Assembly: GCA_022821495.1 (NCBI GenBank)
Contig: JAJEDN010000118.1
Coordinates: forward strand, 62,001-126,000
Source: Candidatus Poribacteria bacterium
GTDB lineage: Bacteria; Poribacteria; WGA-4E; WGA-3G
DNA length: 64,000 nt
Direction: 5' to 3'
The notes beneath the pieces were generated by a model. It saw only the letters and a program-made list of their open reading frames with translations, searched no databases and was not told the DNA's origin. A program made the translations under genes and the position numbers. Positions 1 to 9,570 of this stretch are shown one piece after another. Each line of letters begins with the position of its first letter. Position 1 is the stretch's first letter.

Positions 1-523
1 TAAGTTGTGGGACCAGATGGAGATAAGTAACACTCCGGAGAAATCCTCCAATCTCTCGGAACTTCGCATTGGTAGCGATCTGCTCAAGCGCGGTCTGCGT
101 AAGACGATCTGGGTCCCTGTTGTCGTTTGCATCGGGTCTGTCGAGAAGTAATTCACCGTCTCTCCAAACGCGTTCATGCGTGAGATAAGTTTGGTGGTGT
201 CCGTGATCTTCATGGTGAAACCCAATACCATATCGCCATGTGGCGGGAGCATCTGGCGTGTCGGCGATGTGAATTTCGATGGCAACCTCTGGGTCTTGTT
301 CCGCTGACAGACATCGAATTTTGGAAGTGCCGCCTCGGTCACTGATTGCTTTTTGGAGTCCACCGCCTTCGGCTTTAGCGATATCGCGGAGAAAGCGAAA
401 GATGTCCAGCAAGTTAGATTTGCCAGAAGCATTTGGGCCGACGATAAACTGCCGTTCTCTAAGCGGAACATTAATCTGCTGAAAATTCCGCCAGTTCTTT
501 ACGATAAGCCGATTGATAATCAT
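1..523 (-). CDS. AAA family ATPase, N-terminal part (runs off left edge)
   Basis: Reading leftwards from an ATG at 523, an open frame of 174 codons continues to the window edge. The protein begins MIINRLIVKNWRNF, the usual opening strand of RecF/SMC-like AAA ATPases (AAA_15/AAA_21 type), and has a clear Walker A, GPNASGKS, at residues 29-36, followed by a helix containing DIFRFLRDIAKAEGGG. Such proteins bind ATP as dimers and are found in DNA repair, OLD-type nucleases and phage defence. The Walker B and signature motifs lie outside the window, so the subfamily cannot be decided. The gene is divergent in content from the WD40 genes that lie upstream on the same strand, 136 bp away. Confidence 0.82.
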   Translation of the reverse strand, partial: MIINRLIVKNWRNFQQINVPLRERQFIVGPNASGKSNLLDIFRFLRDIAKAEGGGLQKAISDRGGTSKIRCLSAEQDPEVAIEIHIADTPDAPATWRYGIGFHHEDHGHHQTYLTHERVWRDGELLLDRPDANDNRDPDRLTQTALEQIATNAKFREIGGFLRSVTYLHLVPQL

Positions 524-659
524 AATAGCAAGTTTCCCCACAATAGATAGTTCTGCAAATGTGATATGAAAATGATAACACATCTAAGGCAGGGAATCAA
601 ACCAAAATGGGCAGTCATATCCACTCTTTGCAAAGAGGCGAGATACTGTTAGTAAGGTT

Positions 660-2771
660 TTAAGCGTCTATGAAGGGTTTTAGATCCCACAACAGGATTG
701 TGCAATCGTGACTCCCACTTGCGAGAAGCGTGTTGTCTGGCGAAAAGGCGAGTGACTGTACGTCCGTTGGATGTCCCCAAAAGGTCGTGATCTCTTCACC
801 GGTAGCAACGTCCCATAAACGGATTGCCATTTTCTCCATTCCTTCCTCCCTCCGCCACCAAGTCCCGGATGCGAGATACTTACCACACGGTGAAAACGCG
901 AGGGCGTACGGTTTCTGTGTCTGTGGCTGCGGTATCTCCAAAAGGGTTGTCAGCGTTTCGGCACACCATAAATGGAGTCCGCCGAACATGGCTGTAGCAA
1001 TTATGCTGCCACACGGTGAAAATGCTACCCCCATAAGCGTCCGAGAATCATCTAAGGGAAATGTTCCAATTTGCTCACCCGACGCAGTATCCCACAATTT
1101 GGAGGTTTTATCGCTTGAACTACTGACCAGTCGCTTGCCATCCGGTGAAAAAGACACCGACCAGATGAAATCTGTATGCCCTATGAGCGGTTTCAACCTC
1201 TCCTGACAATTGAAATCGTATAGATAGATTGTACCTTCTCTACTTCCGACTGCAAGTCGATCACCTGTCGGTGCAAATGCGGTTTTCCATATCAAATGGG
1301 CCTGTTCGGCTTCAGTAAATTCAGCAATCGGTTCACCAGATTTCTCAGCATCCCACACCGTGACATTTTCGTCCTGTATACTTGCAGCCAACATGTTTCC
1401 GCAAGGCAAAACAGTAAAAGAGGAGATACGCTTATCCGCCAGTAATGTTTTCTGTGCCTGCTTACGTTCAACATCCCATAACACAACTCCCATGCGATAG
1501 CCCTTTGTAGCAAGGGTTGCGCCATCTGGTAAAAACAGTACCGGATCTGGATAACAAACAAACTCACGAAGCGTTAAAGATGTATGTCCATCGCCGATCT
1601 CAGTTTTTTTGTCGGCAATAGCCCGTTGCGGAAATTTTTTAAACCAATTAGCATACACACTCAGCGGGTGCGATTCGAGCGTGTGTAGTTTTTCGCGGTG
1701 CTCCATATTCCAAATCTCAATCGTATCTTCCCGATCAACAGCAGCAAGTAGCACACCTTCTGGCGAGTAGAATGGCTCTTTCGAGAATTTACCTGAGTCT
1801 GTATAAACCATCTTTTCTACCCCGTTTCGGAGTTCCCATACACGCAGTATTTTTTCTTCACCATCTTCACCGCTTGATGCAGACGATGCTAAGAATAGAC
1901 CACATGGTGAGAAAACAATACGATGTCCCCATTTGCTATGTTCTGTGAGGTAAGCGAAGCGTTCCCCGGTCGCGATTTCCCATACAGAGATAAAATTGTA
2001 AACACTATCGGCAGCCTCAGTTTTGCTTAAGGTTTCATCAGGACACGCACCCGCTATCAGACGACTGTCCGGAGAAAAGATAAAATTCCTACCGGCAAAC
2101 TTGACGATTGCCTCACCTGTCTCTGGATGCCATACGTACGTTTGTGTTCCTTCTGTATTAGGATTAATGAGTTTACGTTCACCATCGCGGAACGAATAAA
2201 CTTTAGGGTTGTTCACTGTAGCAGCGAGGAGCTTGCTGTCCGGCGAAAACTCAAGATGGGCAACATCGTTCGATTCTGTATCACGTTTCCCTCGATCCAT
2301 TCGTGCGATGCACACGCCTTGATGAACATCCAATACTTCAACATTGCCATCCCGATTCGCTATAGCGATCCATTTGTGATCTGGAGAAAAGACAACATGC
2401 GCATAGATATTTTGCGCTTCCGTCCGATCCATCCGTGCGATGCACTCACCACTCTGAACATCCATTACCTTGAGAACACCATCCCAATTGGCGATAGCGA
2501 TCCACTCACCGTCGGGTGAAAAATCAGCACTGGCGATCAACCCTCGCTCCGTTTCCCATAACGCAATAGGAAGCTTTGACGACATCTCATACCACCAGAG
2601 TCCTATACGGGTTTGAGCGGCGAAATACACACCGCCGGGTGGAAGTGCCAGTTTCGGACCCCGGGCAATTCCTTTCCCCAGTCGGGCAATCGCGCCTTCT
2701 GGTAGTGCCCATGTGGTTCCTTCGAGGTCTCCTGATACTACATTGAACGGTGCTGGCCTACGACTTTGCAT
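660..2771 (-). CDS. WD40 repeat protein (paralogue 1)
   Basis: This 703-residue protein is built from WD40 blades, seen as repeated FSPDG/FSPCG turns followed by LWD or VWD ends, finishing with a blade ending ILLWDLKPFIDA. The length suggests about two seven-bladed propellers, so it is probably a protein-interaction scaffold; no catalytic domain is visible. I chose the ATG at 2771 over the in-frame GTG at 2780 because AAGGAG sits 8 bases upstream and the neighbour begins with the same MQxRRP sequence. No signal peptide is seen, so it is predicted to be cytoplasmic. It is a tandem duplicate of the gene just upstream (2815-4881). The N-terminal motif LPEGAIARLGKG recurs in the secreted WD40 protein at 50450-52501. 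Confidence 0.88.
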   Translation of the reverse strand: MQSRRPAPFNVVSGDLEGTTWALPEGAIARLGKGIARGPKLALPPGGVYFAAQTRIGLWWYEMSSKLPIALWETERGLIASADFSPDGEWIAIANWDGVLKVMDVQSGECIARMDRTEAQNIYAHVVFSPDHKWIAIANRDGNVEVLDVHQGVCIARMDRGKRDTESNDVAHLEFSPDSKLLAATVNNPKVYSFRDGERKLINPNTEGTQTYVWHPETGEAIVKFAGRNFIFSPDSRLIAGACPDETLSKTEAADSVYNFISVWEIATGERFAYLTEHSKWGHRIVFSPCGLFLASSASSGEDGEEKILRVWELRNGVEKMVYTDSGKFSKEPFYSPEGVLLAAVDREDTIEIWNMEHREKLHTLESHPLSVYANWFKKFPQRAIADKKTEIGDGHTSLTLREFVCYPDPVLFLPDGATLATKGYRMGVVLWDVERKQAQKTLLADKRISSFTVLPCGNMLAASIQDENVTVWDAEKSGEPIAEFTEAEQAHLIWKTAFAPTGDRLAVGSREGTIYLYDFNCQERLKPLIGHTDFIWSVSFSPDGKRLVSSSSDKTSKLWDTASGEQIGTFPLDDSRTLMGVAFSPCGSIIATAMFGGLHLWCAETLTTLLEIPQPQTQKPYALAFSPCGKYLASGTWWRREEGMEKMAIRLWDVATGEEITTFWGHPTDVQSLAFSPDNTLLASGSHDCTILLWDLKPFIDA

Positions 2772-2814
2772 GATATTCACTCCTTAACGGGTTTGGCATT
2801 CAATGTTCCACGTT

Positions 2815-4881
2815 TTAAGAACCGATAAATGATTTGACCTCCCACAGCAGGATAGTGCCGTCAAAACTACCACTCGCCAGCAGTGTACCATCCGGTGAAA
2901 ACGCGAGTGATTGCACGTCCGTTGTATGCCCCCAGAAGGTATGGATATTCTCGCCGGTGGCAACGTCCCATAAACGGATTGCCATCTTCTCCATCCCTTT
3001 CTGCCACCATGTGCCGGAGGCGAGATATTTTCCACAAGGCGAAAAAGCAAGTGCGTACGGATCCTCTGTCTGTGACTGTGGTATTACAAAAAGCGTTGTC
3101 AGCGTTTCAGCATGCCACAACCGGAGCTCGCCGATCATTCCTGTAGCAATAACGCTGCCACACGGAGAAAACGCTACCCCCGTAAGTGTTCGAGGTTCAT
3201 CTAATGGAAATGTCCCAATTTGTTCACCCGATTCAACATTCCAGAGCCGAACAGTTTTATCGCTTGCCCCACTCGCAACACTCGCAAGTCGTTTGCCATC
3301 CGGTGAAAACGCCAACGACCAGACGTGTTCCGTATGTCCCATAAGTGATTTCGGTTTTTGGTTGCGCTCAAGGTCCCATAGATAAAGTATGCCACCTTTA
3401 CCGCCAAAGGCAACCTGATAATCTGAAACTGTAAAAACATGTCGTCCTAACTCCACGGGAGACGTGAACTCAGCAATTGAGACCGTTTCTGTTTCACTAA
3501 TGCGCCACATTTTGAAGGCATTGCGATTTCTGCTGACAGCTAATATATCTCCACAAGGTAAAAAATCCAAAGCATCAAAAACAGTAAAAAGTTTATCATG
3601 GATTAATATGTCACGCGCCTGCTTACGTTCAACATCCCATAGCACAAGACCTTTTAGGGCCCTCCCACTGGCAAGTATCTCTCCATTAGGAGAAAATACT
3701 GCCGGATATAAATAACACAGAGGCTCATGAAGCGTTGGGAAGGTGTGTTTTTCGTCAATCGTCTTCGGTTCACCAGACCGGAAATGGGCAATAGGCAGCT
3801 TCGGGCATTCTGAAAACCATTGATCACCCATACTTTCAGGTTGTCGTTCATAAGCCCATAGTTTTCGACGCTGTTGGACGTTCCATACCTCAATAGTCTC
3901 ACTCATAAACACAGTTGCAAGTAGCGTCCCGTCTGGCAAATAAAAAGGTTCTACCCGAGCCCAGTCATAATCTGCATAAATTTCTTTCACTAAACTCTCT
4001 GTGAGATCCCATACGTGTAGTTTACTGTTTCTATCACTTGAGGCAAGGAACTGACCGCACGGTGAAAATGTGATAGTCCTGAGTATATTGCTATGCCCCG
4101 TGAAATGAGCGATGTGCTCGCCTGTCGTTATATCCCACACTGACATGTTGCTGGCAGCGCGAGGCGGAGTCGTATGAGGAATTGTATACGGATTCTCACA
4201 CGCCAGCAGGCGGCTGTCTGGAGAAAATGCAAAATTTATGCCTATAAATTTGGCGATTGACCCACCCGTCCTCGAATCCCAGATGTAAGTTTGCTTTCCT
4301 ATTGTAGCAGCGACATACCGCGCATCAGGCGAAAATCTGAGTTGGGGAATATAGTTTGATTGTCCTTCATGCGATTCCGGTTCCAGCCGCGCGATGCACA
4401 CACCGTTTTGAACATCCAATACCTCAATAGTACCCACCTGACTCGCAGTAGCAATCCTCGCGGTGGCAATCCATTTACTGTCAGGAGAAAAAGCAACGTG
4501 TTTATAGATACTATGCTCCTCTGACGGCTTCATCTGAGCGACACACGCACCGCTTTGAATATCCAGCATCTTAATAACGCCATCCCAATTCGCGGTGGCA
4601 ATCCACTTATCATCCGGCGAAAAATCGACAGCCGAGATCATCCCTCGCTCTGTTTCCCACAAAGCGATGAGAGACATGGAGGATACATCATACCACCAGA
4701 GCCCTACACACGTTCCAACAACAAAATACGCACCATCGGAAGAAAGTGCTATATCGCTATCGTTTCGATAAGATTGAAATCCTTTCCCCAATCGGGCGAT
4801 TGCGCCTTCTGGTAGTGCCCATGTTGTTCCTATGGTGTCTTTTGGAACTACATTCAGTGATGCTGGTCTTCGGTTTTGCAT
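2815..4881 (-). CDS. WD40 repeat protein (paralogue 2)
   Basis: A 688-residue WD40 protein that aligns end to end with the next gene (660-2771), sharing the start MQxRRPA, the motif LPEGAIARLGKG, the order of blades and the C-terminal blade ending TILLWEVKSFIGS. The two lie head to tail 43 bp apart and may be co-transcribed. Blades carry recognisable GH...FSPDG...LWD signatures, and several central blades are degenerate, as is common in bacterial WD40 proteins. There is no signal peptide or enzymatic domain. The ATG at 4881 follows GAGG at a suitable distance. A regulatory or scaffold role is inference from fold only. Confidence 0.88.
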   Translation of the reverse strand: MQNRRPASLNVVPKDTIGTTWALPEGAIARLGKGFQSYRNDSDIALSSDGAYFVVGTCVGLWWYDVSSMSLIALWETERGMISAVDFSPDDKWIATANWDGVIKMLDIQSGACVAQMKPSEEHSIYKHVAFSPDSKWIATARIATASQVGTIEVLDVQNGVCIARLEPESHEGQSNYIPQLRFSPDARYVAATIGKQTYIWDSRTGGSIAKFIGINFAFSPDSRLLACENPYTIPHTTPPRAASNMSVWDITTGEHIAHFTGHSNILRTITFSPCGQFLASSDRNSKLHVWDLTESLVKEIYADYDWARVEPFYLPDGTLLATVFMSETIEVWNVQQRRKLWAYERQPESMGDQWFSECPKLPIAHFRSGEPKTIDEKHTFPTLHEPLCYLYPAVFSPNGEILASGRALKGLVLWDVERKQARDILIHDKLFTVFDALDFLPCGDILAVSRNRNAFKMWRISETETVSIAEFTSPVELGRHVFTVSDYQVAFGGKGGILYLWDLERNQKPKSLMGHTEHVWSLAFSPDGKRLASVASGASDKTVRLWNVESGEQIGTFPLDEPRTLTGVAFSPCGSVIATGMIGELRLWHAETLTTLFVIPQSQTEDPYALAFSPCGKYLASGTWWQKGMEKMAIRLWDVATGENIHTFWGHTTDVQSLAFSPDGTLLASGSFDGTILLWEVKSFIGS

Positions 4882-4969
4882 TGTATTAACCTCTTTTATG
4901 TTTTATGGGATGCGCTGAGGCATGGAGACCTCGCGCTCCAGTGTATTTTAACCCGACTTGCTACGTATC

Positions 4970-5060
4970 AGGACTTACGCACTTTTCTATGATAACCTCT
5001 ATATTACGTACTGCTGGCGGGGTTTCAAACCCCGCCAGCAAGTGGGGATGCGTAAGTCCT
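4970..5060. repeat. Small TIR element with TGCTGGCGGGGTTT palindrome core
   Basis: The left end AGGACTTACGCA (4970-4981) is matched by the exact inverse TGCGTAAGTCCT at 5049-5060. Between them is a perfect palindrome, TGCTGGCGGGGTTT, one centre base and its complement (5012-5040). It lies in the 337-bp gap between the M20 peptidase and WD40 genes and carries no gene. The flanks CTACGTATC and CTACCTATG may be a decayed target duplication. The same termini recur elsewhere in the window with other cores. Confidence 0.8.
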
Positions 5061-5218
5061 ACCTATGTAATTTTAGACGCACGAATACCGTTTTTCAGTG
5101 AAAAGCGGTCATTTTTGCGAAAAACTTGGCGTGTTTCCTGTCATTTTCGGAGAACCCGAAGATGCACAGGCTAACAGCCTATGCTACAAAGTGGCAACTT
5201 GGGTTATTTTAGTGTATT

Positions 5219-6457
5219 TTAAAGTGCTGCGCGGGTTATGAAGGTTGCGTAGATAGCGGAGGTTCTGACGAGATCGGGAATATTGACGCGTTCATTGATG
5301 GCATGTCCACCTTCACCACTGGGTCCATATCCGATGCCGGGTAAGCCTGAATTGACGAAATAGTGTAAGTCTGTAAAACCGGTGGTGCCTTTAAATCGGG
5401 GTTGATTGAAACGGACGACACGCACCGCATCGGCGAACGCCTGTGCTATCGGTGAAGCGGTATCTGTTAAACACGGTTCAATCCGCAAGATCGCGCGGGC
5501 TTCTGCCACCAGATCGGGATAGTATTGGCACGCCCCAGAGATCGCTTCACGCAATTCCAATTCAGCGAACTCAAGCTCCTCGTTCGGTGTAATCCGTCGG
5601 TCAATTGAGAACGTCACGCTTGCTGGAACAGTGTTGACTTTGTCGCCGTCGGTGCCTCGGAACGTTCCGCCGATGTTCAATGTCGGATAGCGATCGCTGC
5701 CATCGGGGAGTTTAAATGCGCGTTCGGGTGATTTCAAATTTCGTTTAACCCGTTGGAGTGCGGTTACGAGTTCAGCGGTTTTTTCAAATGCGTTTATTCC
5801 CTTATCCGGCTGTGCCCCGTGTGCTGCTTTACCTTTAACCTCAATGTCCAACCAGAGTACGCCGTTATGTCCGTTGCCGATGTTCATCTCCGCGCCACCT
5901 TCACAGTTGACGACGTAGTCCGCATTAACCAAACCTTTCTCGACAATATACCCTGCGCCCAACTCGCCACCGGTCTCTTCGTCGCAAGTGAATGAGCATT
6001 CAACGTTGAACTTCGGTTCGATGCCGGTTTCTTGGACAGCCTCGATTGCAAATAGGAGCGCAGCGATGGCATCCTTCATGTCGTCGGCACCGCGTCCATA
6101 AAGCCACTCCCCCTCAATCTCACCACTGAATGGATTGCCGAACCGCCACTCCCCTGCAACGGGTACGACATCGTAGTGTGCATTGAAATGCACCGTCTTC
6201 TCTGCGCCGACATCCCAACGCGCGATGAGGTTTAGCCGTGGATGGCTATCCGCATTTGAGATAATCTGCTCAGCACGCCGTTTTGGGACTTTGGCAATCC
6301 GTGTCCGCATGCCCAACGCCTTGCACTTCGCCGCAAGTAGTCCAACAATCTCGGCATAATTCTCACCCGGTGGATTGACCGTAGGAATCCTGACGAGTTC
6401 CTGTAGCAAGGCACAAAGTGCGGTTTGATTGTCCTTGATATAGGCTTGAACGGACAT
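5219..6457 (-). CDS. M20-family metallopeptidase/deacylase (ArgE/DapE/ACY1 type)
   Basis: A 412-residue cytoplasmic di-metal hydrolase. Visible family motifs are HYDVVP at residues 94-99 (first metal His and Asp), GRGADDMKD at 121-129 (bridging Asp) and DEETGG at 159-164 (catalytic Glu and metal Glu), plus a late GGHAINERV segment supplying the last metal His. The Bact-II dimerisation domain would be in the middle (around IEVKGKAAHGAQPDKG). The family hydrolyses amide bonds in N-acyl amino acids, succinyl-diaminopimelate or small peptides, and the substrate cannot be read from sequence. GAGGAG precedes the ATG. It is followed upstream on the same strand by a cupin, bioF-like and isomerase genes, closely spaced enough to form an operon. 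Confidence 0.92.
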   Translation of the reverse strand: MSVQAYIKDNQTALCALLQELVRIPTVNPPGENYAEIVGLLAAKCKALGMRTRIAKVPKRRAEQIISNADSHPRLNLIARWDVGAEKTVHFNAHYDVVPVAGEWRFGNPFSGEIEGEWLYGRGADDMKDAIAALLFAIEAVQETGIEPKFNVECSFTCDEETGGELGAGYIVEKGLVNADYVVNCEGGAEMNIGNGHNGVLWLDIEVKGKAAHGAQPDKGINAFEKTAELVTALQRVKRNLKSPERAFKLPDGSDRYPTLNIGGTFRGTDGDKVNTVPASVTFSIDRRITPNEELEFAELELREAISGACQYYPDLVAEARAILRIEPCLTDTASPIAQAFADAVRVVRFNQPRFKGTTGFTDLHYFVNSGLPGIGYGPSGEGGHAINERVNIPDLVRTSAIYATFITRAAL

Positions 6458-6477
6458 TTTAGGCTCCTCAGTCGTTG

Positions 6478-6891
6478 TTAGGTAACGACTGCCTGATCTC
6501 CAGCGGACAAATGTCCGACTGTTTCACCGGTTTCCGTGAAGGTGCGAGTCACGGAGACAGAGGCATACGTCCACAAGATTTTCATGGGCGCATTGCTATC
6601 ATTCCAAAACCTGTGTGGGATGCCAGCAGGGACGAATGTCGTATCGTAGGCTTTCATGGTAAAGACTTCGCCATCAACCTCACAGGAGGCTTCGCCTTCA
6701 AGAATTGTAACGGATTCATCACAGTTGTGATAGTGGCGCGCGATCGCTGCACCGGGTTCAAACATCGTCACCCCGTTGGTGAGCGAAGTAGAGTCGATCC
6801 ATTTACCGGCTAACGGGACAGTTTTTACACCGGTGCCTCGGTCGATAGGGTCTTGTTTTCCAAAATTGATTACGTGTGCTTTCTCACTCAT
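6478..6891 (-). CDS. Cupin-domain protein
   Basis: A 137-residue single-cupin protein. The metal-binding motif region is seen in ARHYHNCDESVTILEGEA (two histidines and a glutamate), followed by a second cupin motif ending around PAGIPHRFWNDS. Single cupins bind a metal and act as small dioxygenases, isomerases or sensors; the reaction here is unknown. I start at the ATG at 6891 (MSEKAHVINFG), with AAAGGCG about 12 bases upstream, rather than at the more distal ATG at 6954, which would add 21 residues atypical for the family and overlap the bioF-like gene. It sits 20 bp upstream of the M20 peptidase gene. Confidence 0.85.
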   Translation of the reverse strand: MSEKAHVINFGKQDPIDRGTGVKTVPLAGKWIDSTSLTNGVTMFEPGAAIARHYHNCDESVTILEGEASCEVDGEVFTMKAYDTTFVPAGIPHRFWNDSNAPMKILWTYASVSVTRTFTETGETVGHLSAGDQAVVT

Positions 6892-6950
6892 GTCTAATTC
6901 GTCGCCTTTCGTTAAGATTTGACGCAGTATAGCACGAAAATGGAAAAAAA

Positions 6951-8111
6951 TCAAAGAATAACTGCTGCGAATCCAGCGATCGCCTGTTGTATCTCTGCCT
7001 CGGTGTGTGTTGCCATGACAGTAAGCCTTAAACGACTCGTGTCTGGCGGCACTGCGGGTGGACGGATCGCTGGTGCGAACACGCCTTCAGCGAACAATGC
7101 ATCCGCAATATTTGTTGCCCGTTGTGGACTGCCTAATACGACTGGCAAAATCTGTGTTTCACTGGGTAATAAGGTATACCCTAAATTGATCAACGCTGTT
7201 TTGAGCTGCGCCGCGTGCGAGAATAGGCGTTGCCGTAATTCAGGTGAAGAACGTATCACATCAAGGGCAGTATTCGCTGCTGCTAAGGTCGCAGGTGGTA
7301 ATCCTGTTGTAAAGATAAAACCGCGCGCCTTGTTAATGAGCAGTTCAACCAAGGCGCGACTTCCGGCAATATACCCGCCGAGTGCCCCAACAGCCTTGCT
7401 GAGCGTCCCCATCTGAATGATATTTGTCCCTTCCAGTCCGAAATGTGCGACAGTACCGCTCCCGTCTTTTCCTAATACGCCAAACCCGTGTGCGTCATCT
7501 ACGAGTAACATCGCTTCGTAGTGTGTAGCGACCTCGTAGATATCGGGTAGCGGTGCGATATCGCCGTCCATGCTGAAAACGCCGTCCGTCACGATGAGTC
7601 GCCGCCGAAACGCTGTGGATTCTGAAAGTAAAGATGCCAGGTGTTCTACATCACAGTGCCGATAGACTTTCTTGGTGGCGCGACTGAGGCGGCATCCGTC
7701 TATGATGCTGGCGTGGTTGAGCGCATCGCTTAAAATGAGATCCCCCTCACTTGCGAGGATCGGAATAATGCTCGTATTGGCAGCATACCCTGAACTGAAG
7801 ACGAGCGCGGCTTCGGTGTGCTTCGTTTTTGCGAGGTTGGCTTCTAATGTTGTATAGAGTTCGCTGTTTCCAGAGATAAGACGTGAGCCGCTCGCGCCTG
7901 TACCAAAATTCAGCGTCGCCTCAACAGCAGCGGCGATTACCTGCGGATGCGTGCTTAAGCCCAAATAGTTGTTTGAACCGAGCAGCACAACGTCGCGCCC
8001 ATCAAGATTGACTGTTCCTATTGGCGCGCTCATGACGGTTCGGAGGTGGCGGCGTAAGCCTGCTTGTTGCAATGCTGCAAACTCCGCGTCTAACCAGTCG
8101 TGGTTATCCAT
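6951..8111 (-). CDS. bioF: 8-amino-7-oxononanoate synthase-like alpha-oxoamine synthase
   Basis: A PLP enzyme of the alpha-oxoamine synthase family, which condenses an acyl-CoA with an amino acid (alanine with pimeloyl-CoA for BioF, glycine with acetyl-CoA for Kbl). Seen are SNNYLGL near the N-terminus, FGTGASGSRLISGN, the D-x-AHGFG motif (DDAHGFGVLG), and the PLP lysine in GTLSKAVGALGG near residue 240. The C-terminal IRPPAVPPDTSRLRLT favours BioF over Kbl. I take the ATG at 8111 (386 residues) with GAGGGAG upstream; an in-frame GTG at 8135 overlapping the stop of the previous gene is the alternative. No other biotin genes are in the window, so the pathway assignment is inference. Confidence 0.85.
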   Translation of the reverse strand: MDNHDWLDAEFAALQQAGLRRHLRTVMSAPIGTVNLDGRDVVLLGSNNYLGLSTHPQVIAAAVEATLNFGTGASGSRLISGNSELYTTLEANLAKTKHTEAALVFSSGYAANTSIIPILASEGDLILSDALNHASIIDGCRLSRATKKVYRHCDVEHLASLLSESTAFRRRLIVTDGVFSMDGDIAPLPDIYEVATHYEAMLLVDDAHGFGVLGKDGSGTVAHFGLEGTNIIQMGTLSKAVGALGGYIAGSRALVELLINKARGFIFTTGLPPATLAAANTALDVIRSSPELRQRLFSHAAQLKTALINLGYTLLPSETQILPVVLGSPQRATNIADALFAEGVFAPAIRPPAVPPDTSRLRLTVMATHTEAEIQQAIAGFAAVIL

Positions 8112-8131
8112 CAAAAAACGTTCACTCCCTC

Positions 8132-9046
8132 TCACCCCATGAACTGTCTCAGGAAAATATGGCTCTGTCGCAAAGCGCGTTGCCGCAGCGCTAATGTCTC
8201 TTCATAAGCCCGATCCTCCACCTCAACACAAACCGCGCCTTGGTAGCCGGTATCGCTCAAGACAGAGAAGAAACTTCCCCAATCGACATCGCCAAGTCCC
8301 GGCAGTTTCGGTGTATGATACGCCAACGGTGTTGCGAGGATACCGACTTCATCAAGTTTTGCTCTGTCTAACCGGACATCCTTTGCATGCACATGAAAGA
8401 TTCGATCGGCGAAAGTAACAAGCGGTTTCAGGTAATCCATCTGAAGCCATATAAAGTGGGACGGGTCGAAGTTGAGTCCGAAATTCGGGGACGGGATCTC
8501 TTCAAACATCCGTTCCCAAACTGCGGGACAATAGGCGAGGTTTTGACCAGCGGGCCATTCGTCTTCAGTGAAAAACATCGGGCAATTCTCAATACCAATA
8601 CGGATGCCGTGATCGGCGGCGAATTGAATGAGCGGCTTCCATACCTGCTTAAAACGGTGCCAATTCTCGTCTATCGTTCGCGTCTGATCTCTACCGATGA
8701 ACGTGTTCACGATGCCCACCGACAGACGTTCTGCTGCCAGAACCAGTTTCTTAAGGTGTTCACTATAGATAGCCGCTTCGGTTTCGTCAGGTGTCAGTGG
8801 GTTCGGGTAGTAACCTAAGCCGCTGATTGTGATCCCTGCATCCGAGACACATTGTAGGATTTTATCTGCTTCCGTTTCGGAAAGCGTCGCGACATCAACA
8901 TGTGTGACACCGGCATAACGCCGTTCCGCTTTCCCTTTGGGCCAGCACATCAATTCGACGCAATCGAAGCCTGTATCAGCAGCGAATTCGACGACTTCTG
9001 TTAAGGACTGTTCCGGTAAAATTGCGCTCACAAATCCGAGTTTCAT
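8132..9046 (-). CDS. Sugar phosphate isomerase/epimerase (xylose isomerase-like TIM barrel)
   Basis: A 304-residue AP_endonuc_2 / xylose-isomerase-like TIM-barrel protein beginning MKLGFVSAILPE. Typical strand-end residues are present: IGIENCP (metal Glu), NFGLNFDPSHF (Asp/His), FHVHAKDVR (His-x-Asp-type ligands) and a final AVCVEVED strand. The family isomerises or epimerises sugars and inositols using a divalent metal, and is commonly encoded beside Gfo/Idh/MocA dehydrogenases. The gene is first in a minus-strand run that continues into bioF, cupin and M20 peptidase; its stop overlaps an alternative start of bioF. The exact sugar cannot be read from the sequence. Confidence 0.87.
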   Translation of the reverse strand: MKLGFVSAILPEQSLTEVVEFAADTGFDCVELMCWPKGKAERRYAGVTHVDVATLSETEADKILQCVSDAGITISGLGYYPNPLTPDETEAAIYSEHLKKLVLAAERLSVGIVNTFIGRDQTRTIDENWHRFKQVWKPLIQFAADHGIRIGIENCPMFFTEDEWPAGQNLAYCPAVWERMFEEIPSPNFGLNFDPSHFIWLQMDYLKPLVTFADRIFHVHAKDVRLDRAKLDEVGILATPLAYHTPKLPGLGDVDWGSFFSVLSDTGYQGAVCVEVEDRAYEETLALRQRALRQSHIFLRQFMG

Positions 9047-9107
9047 TATCCAACCTCTGTTTCGTTTTTAGATATTTTATGATAGAATCCAAGTGTATCT
9101 GATGCAG

Positions 9108-9136
9108 TTGACAAAAAAACACCTTTATTTTATACT
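9108..9136 (+). promoter_or_regulatory. Sigma70-type promoter candidate
   Basis: TTGACA at 9108-9113 and TATACT at 9131-9136 are separated by 17 bp. The promoter faces right, away from the isomerase gene and towards the exported-protein gene at 9571, giving a leader of about 430 bases that contains a TIR repeat element. Apart from that element I see no gene in 9047-9570. Confidence 0.5.
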
Positions 9137-9321
9137 TTAGTTGCCATTTAAGCAACATACAGATAATCACACGTATATTCAACTCAACAGCCAAATATAC
9201 GATATTTCAAGGTACCTGTCAAGTATTTTTGGTTAATCACACTCGATAGCAGAGGTTTGAAACTGCTTTTACTCGGTCTGGCGAAACCGGATGAAAATAT
9301 TGACAAGATCTCGTATTCTTT

Positions 9322-9476
9322 AGGACTTACGCAGACAGGCGATAAATCGCCTCACTACAAACGGATGGACCTTGGAAATACGCGTGTTCCTCAAAAGCAA
9401 ACTGGTTCGTAGTAGCGCAATTCTGCGGCGTACTCGCCCAAATGCGAAGTGCATTATTGCGCTTTGCGTAAGTCCT
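9322..9476. repeat. Small TIR element with AGGCGATAAATCGCCT core
   Basis: AGGACTTACGCA at 9322-9333 and exact inverse TGCGTAAGTCCT at 9465-9476 bound 155 bp with no plausible gene. Just inside the left end is the palindrome AGGCGATAAATCGCCT. ATTCTT precedes the left end by one base and directly follows the right end, consistent with a target-site duplication. The core differs from that at 4970-5060 although the ends are identical. Confidence 0.8.
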
Positions 9477-9570
9477 ATTCTTATCACTTGGGTGGGGTTT
9501 CAAATCCCATCAACAAAGACGAAAAAAGGCAAAACTGATTCACAACCAGAATATAGGAGGAGGCATAACA

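Noticed and set aside
4905..5174. Open frame of 89 codons upstream of the WD40 gene
   Set aside because: It runs through the TIR element and its palindrome; composition is that of a repeat.
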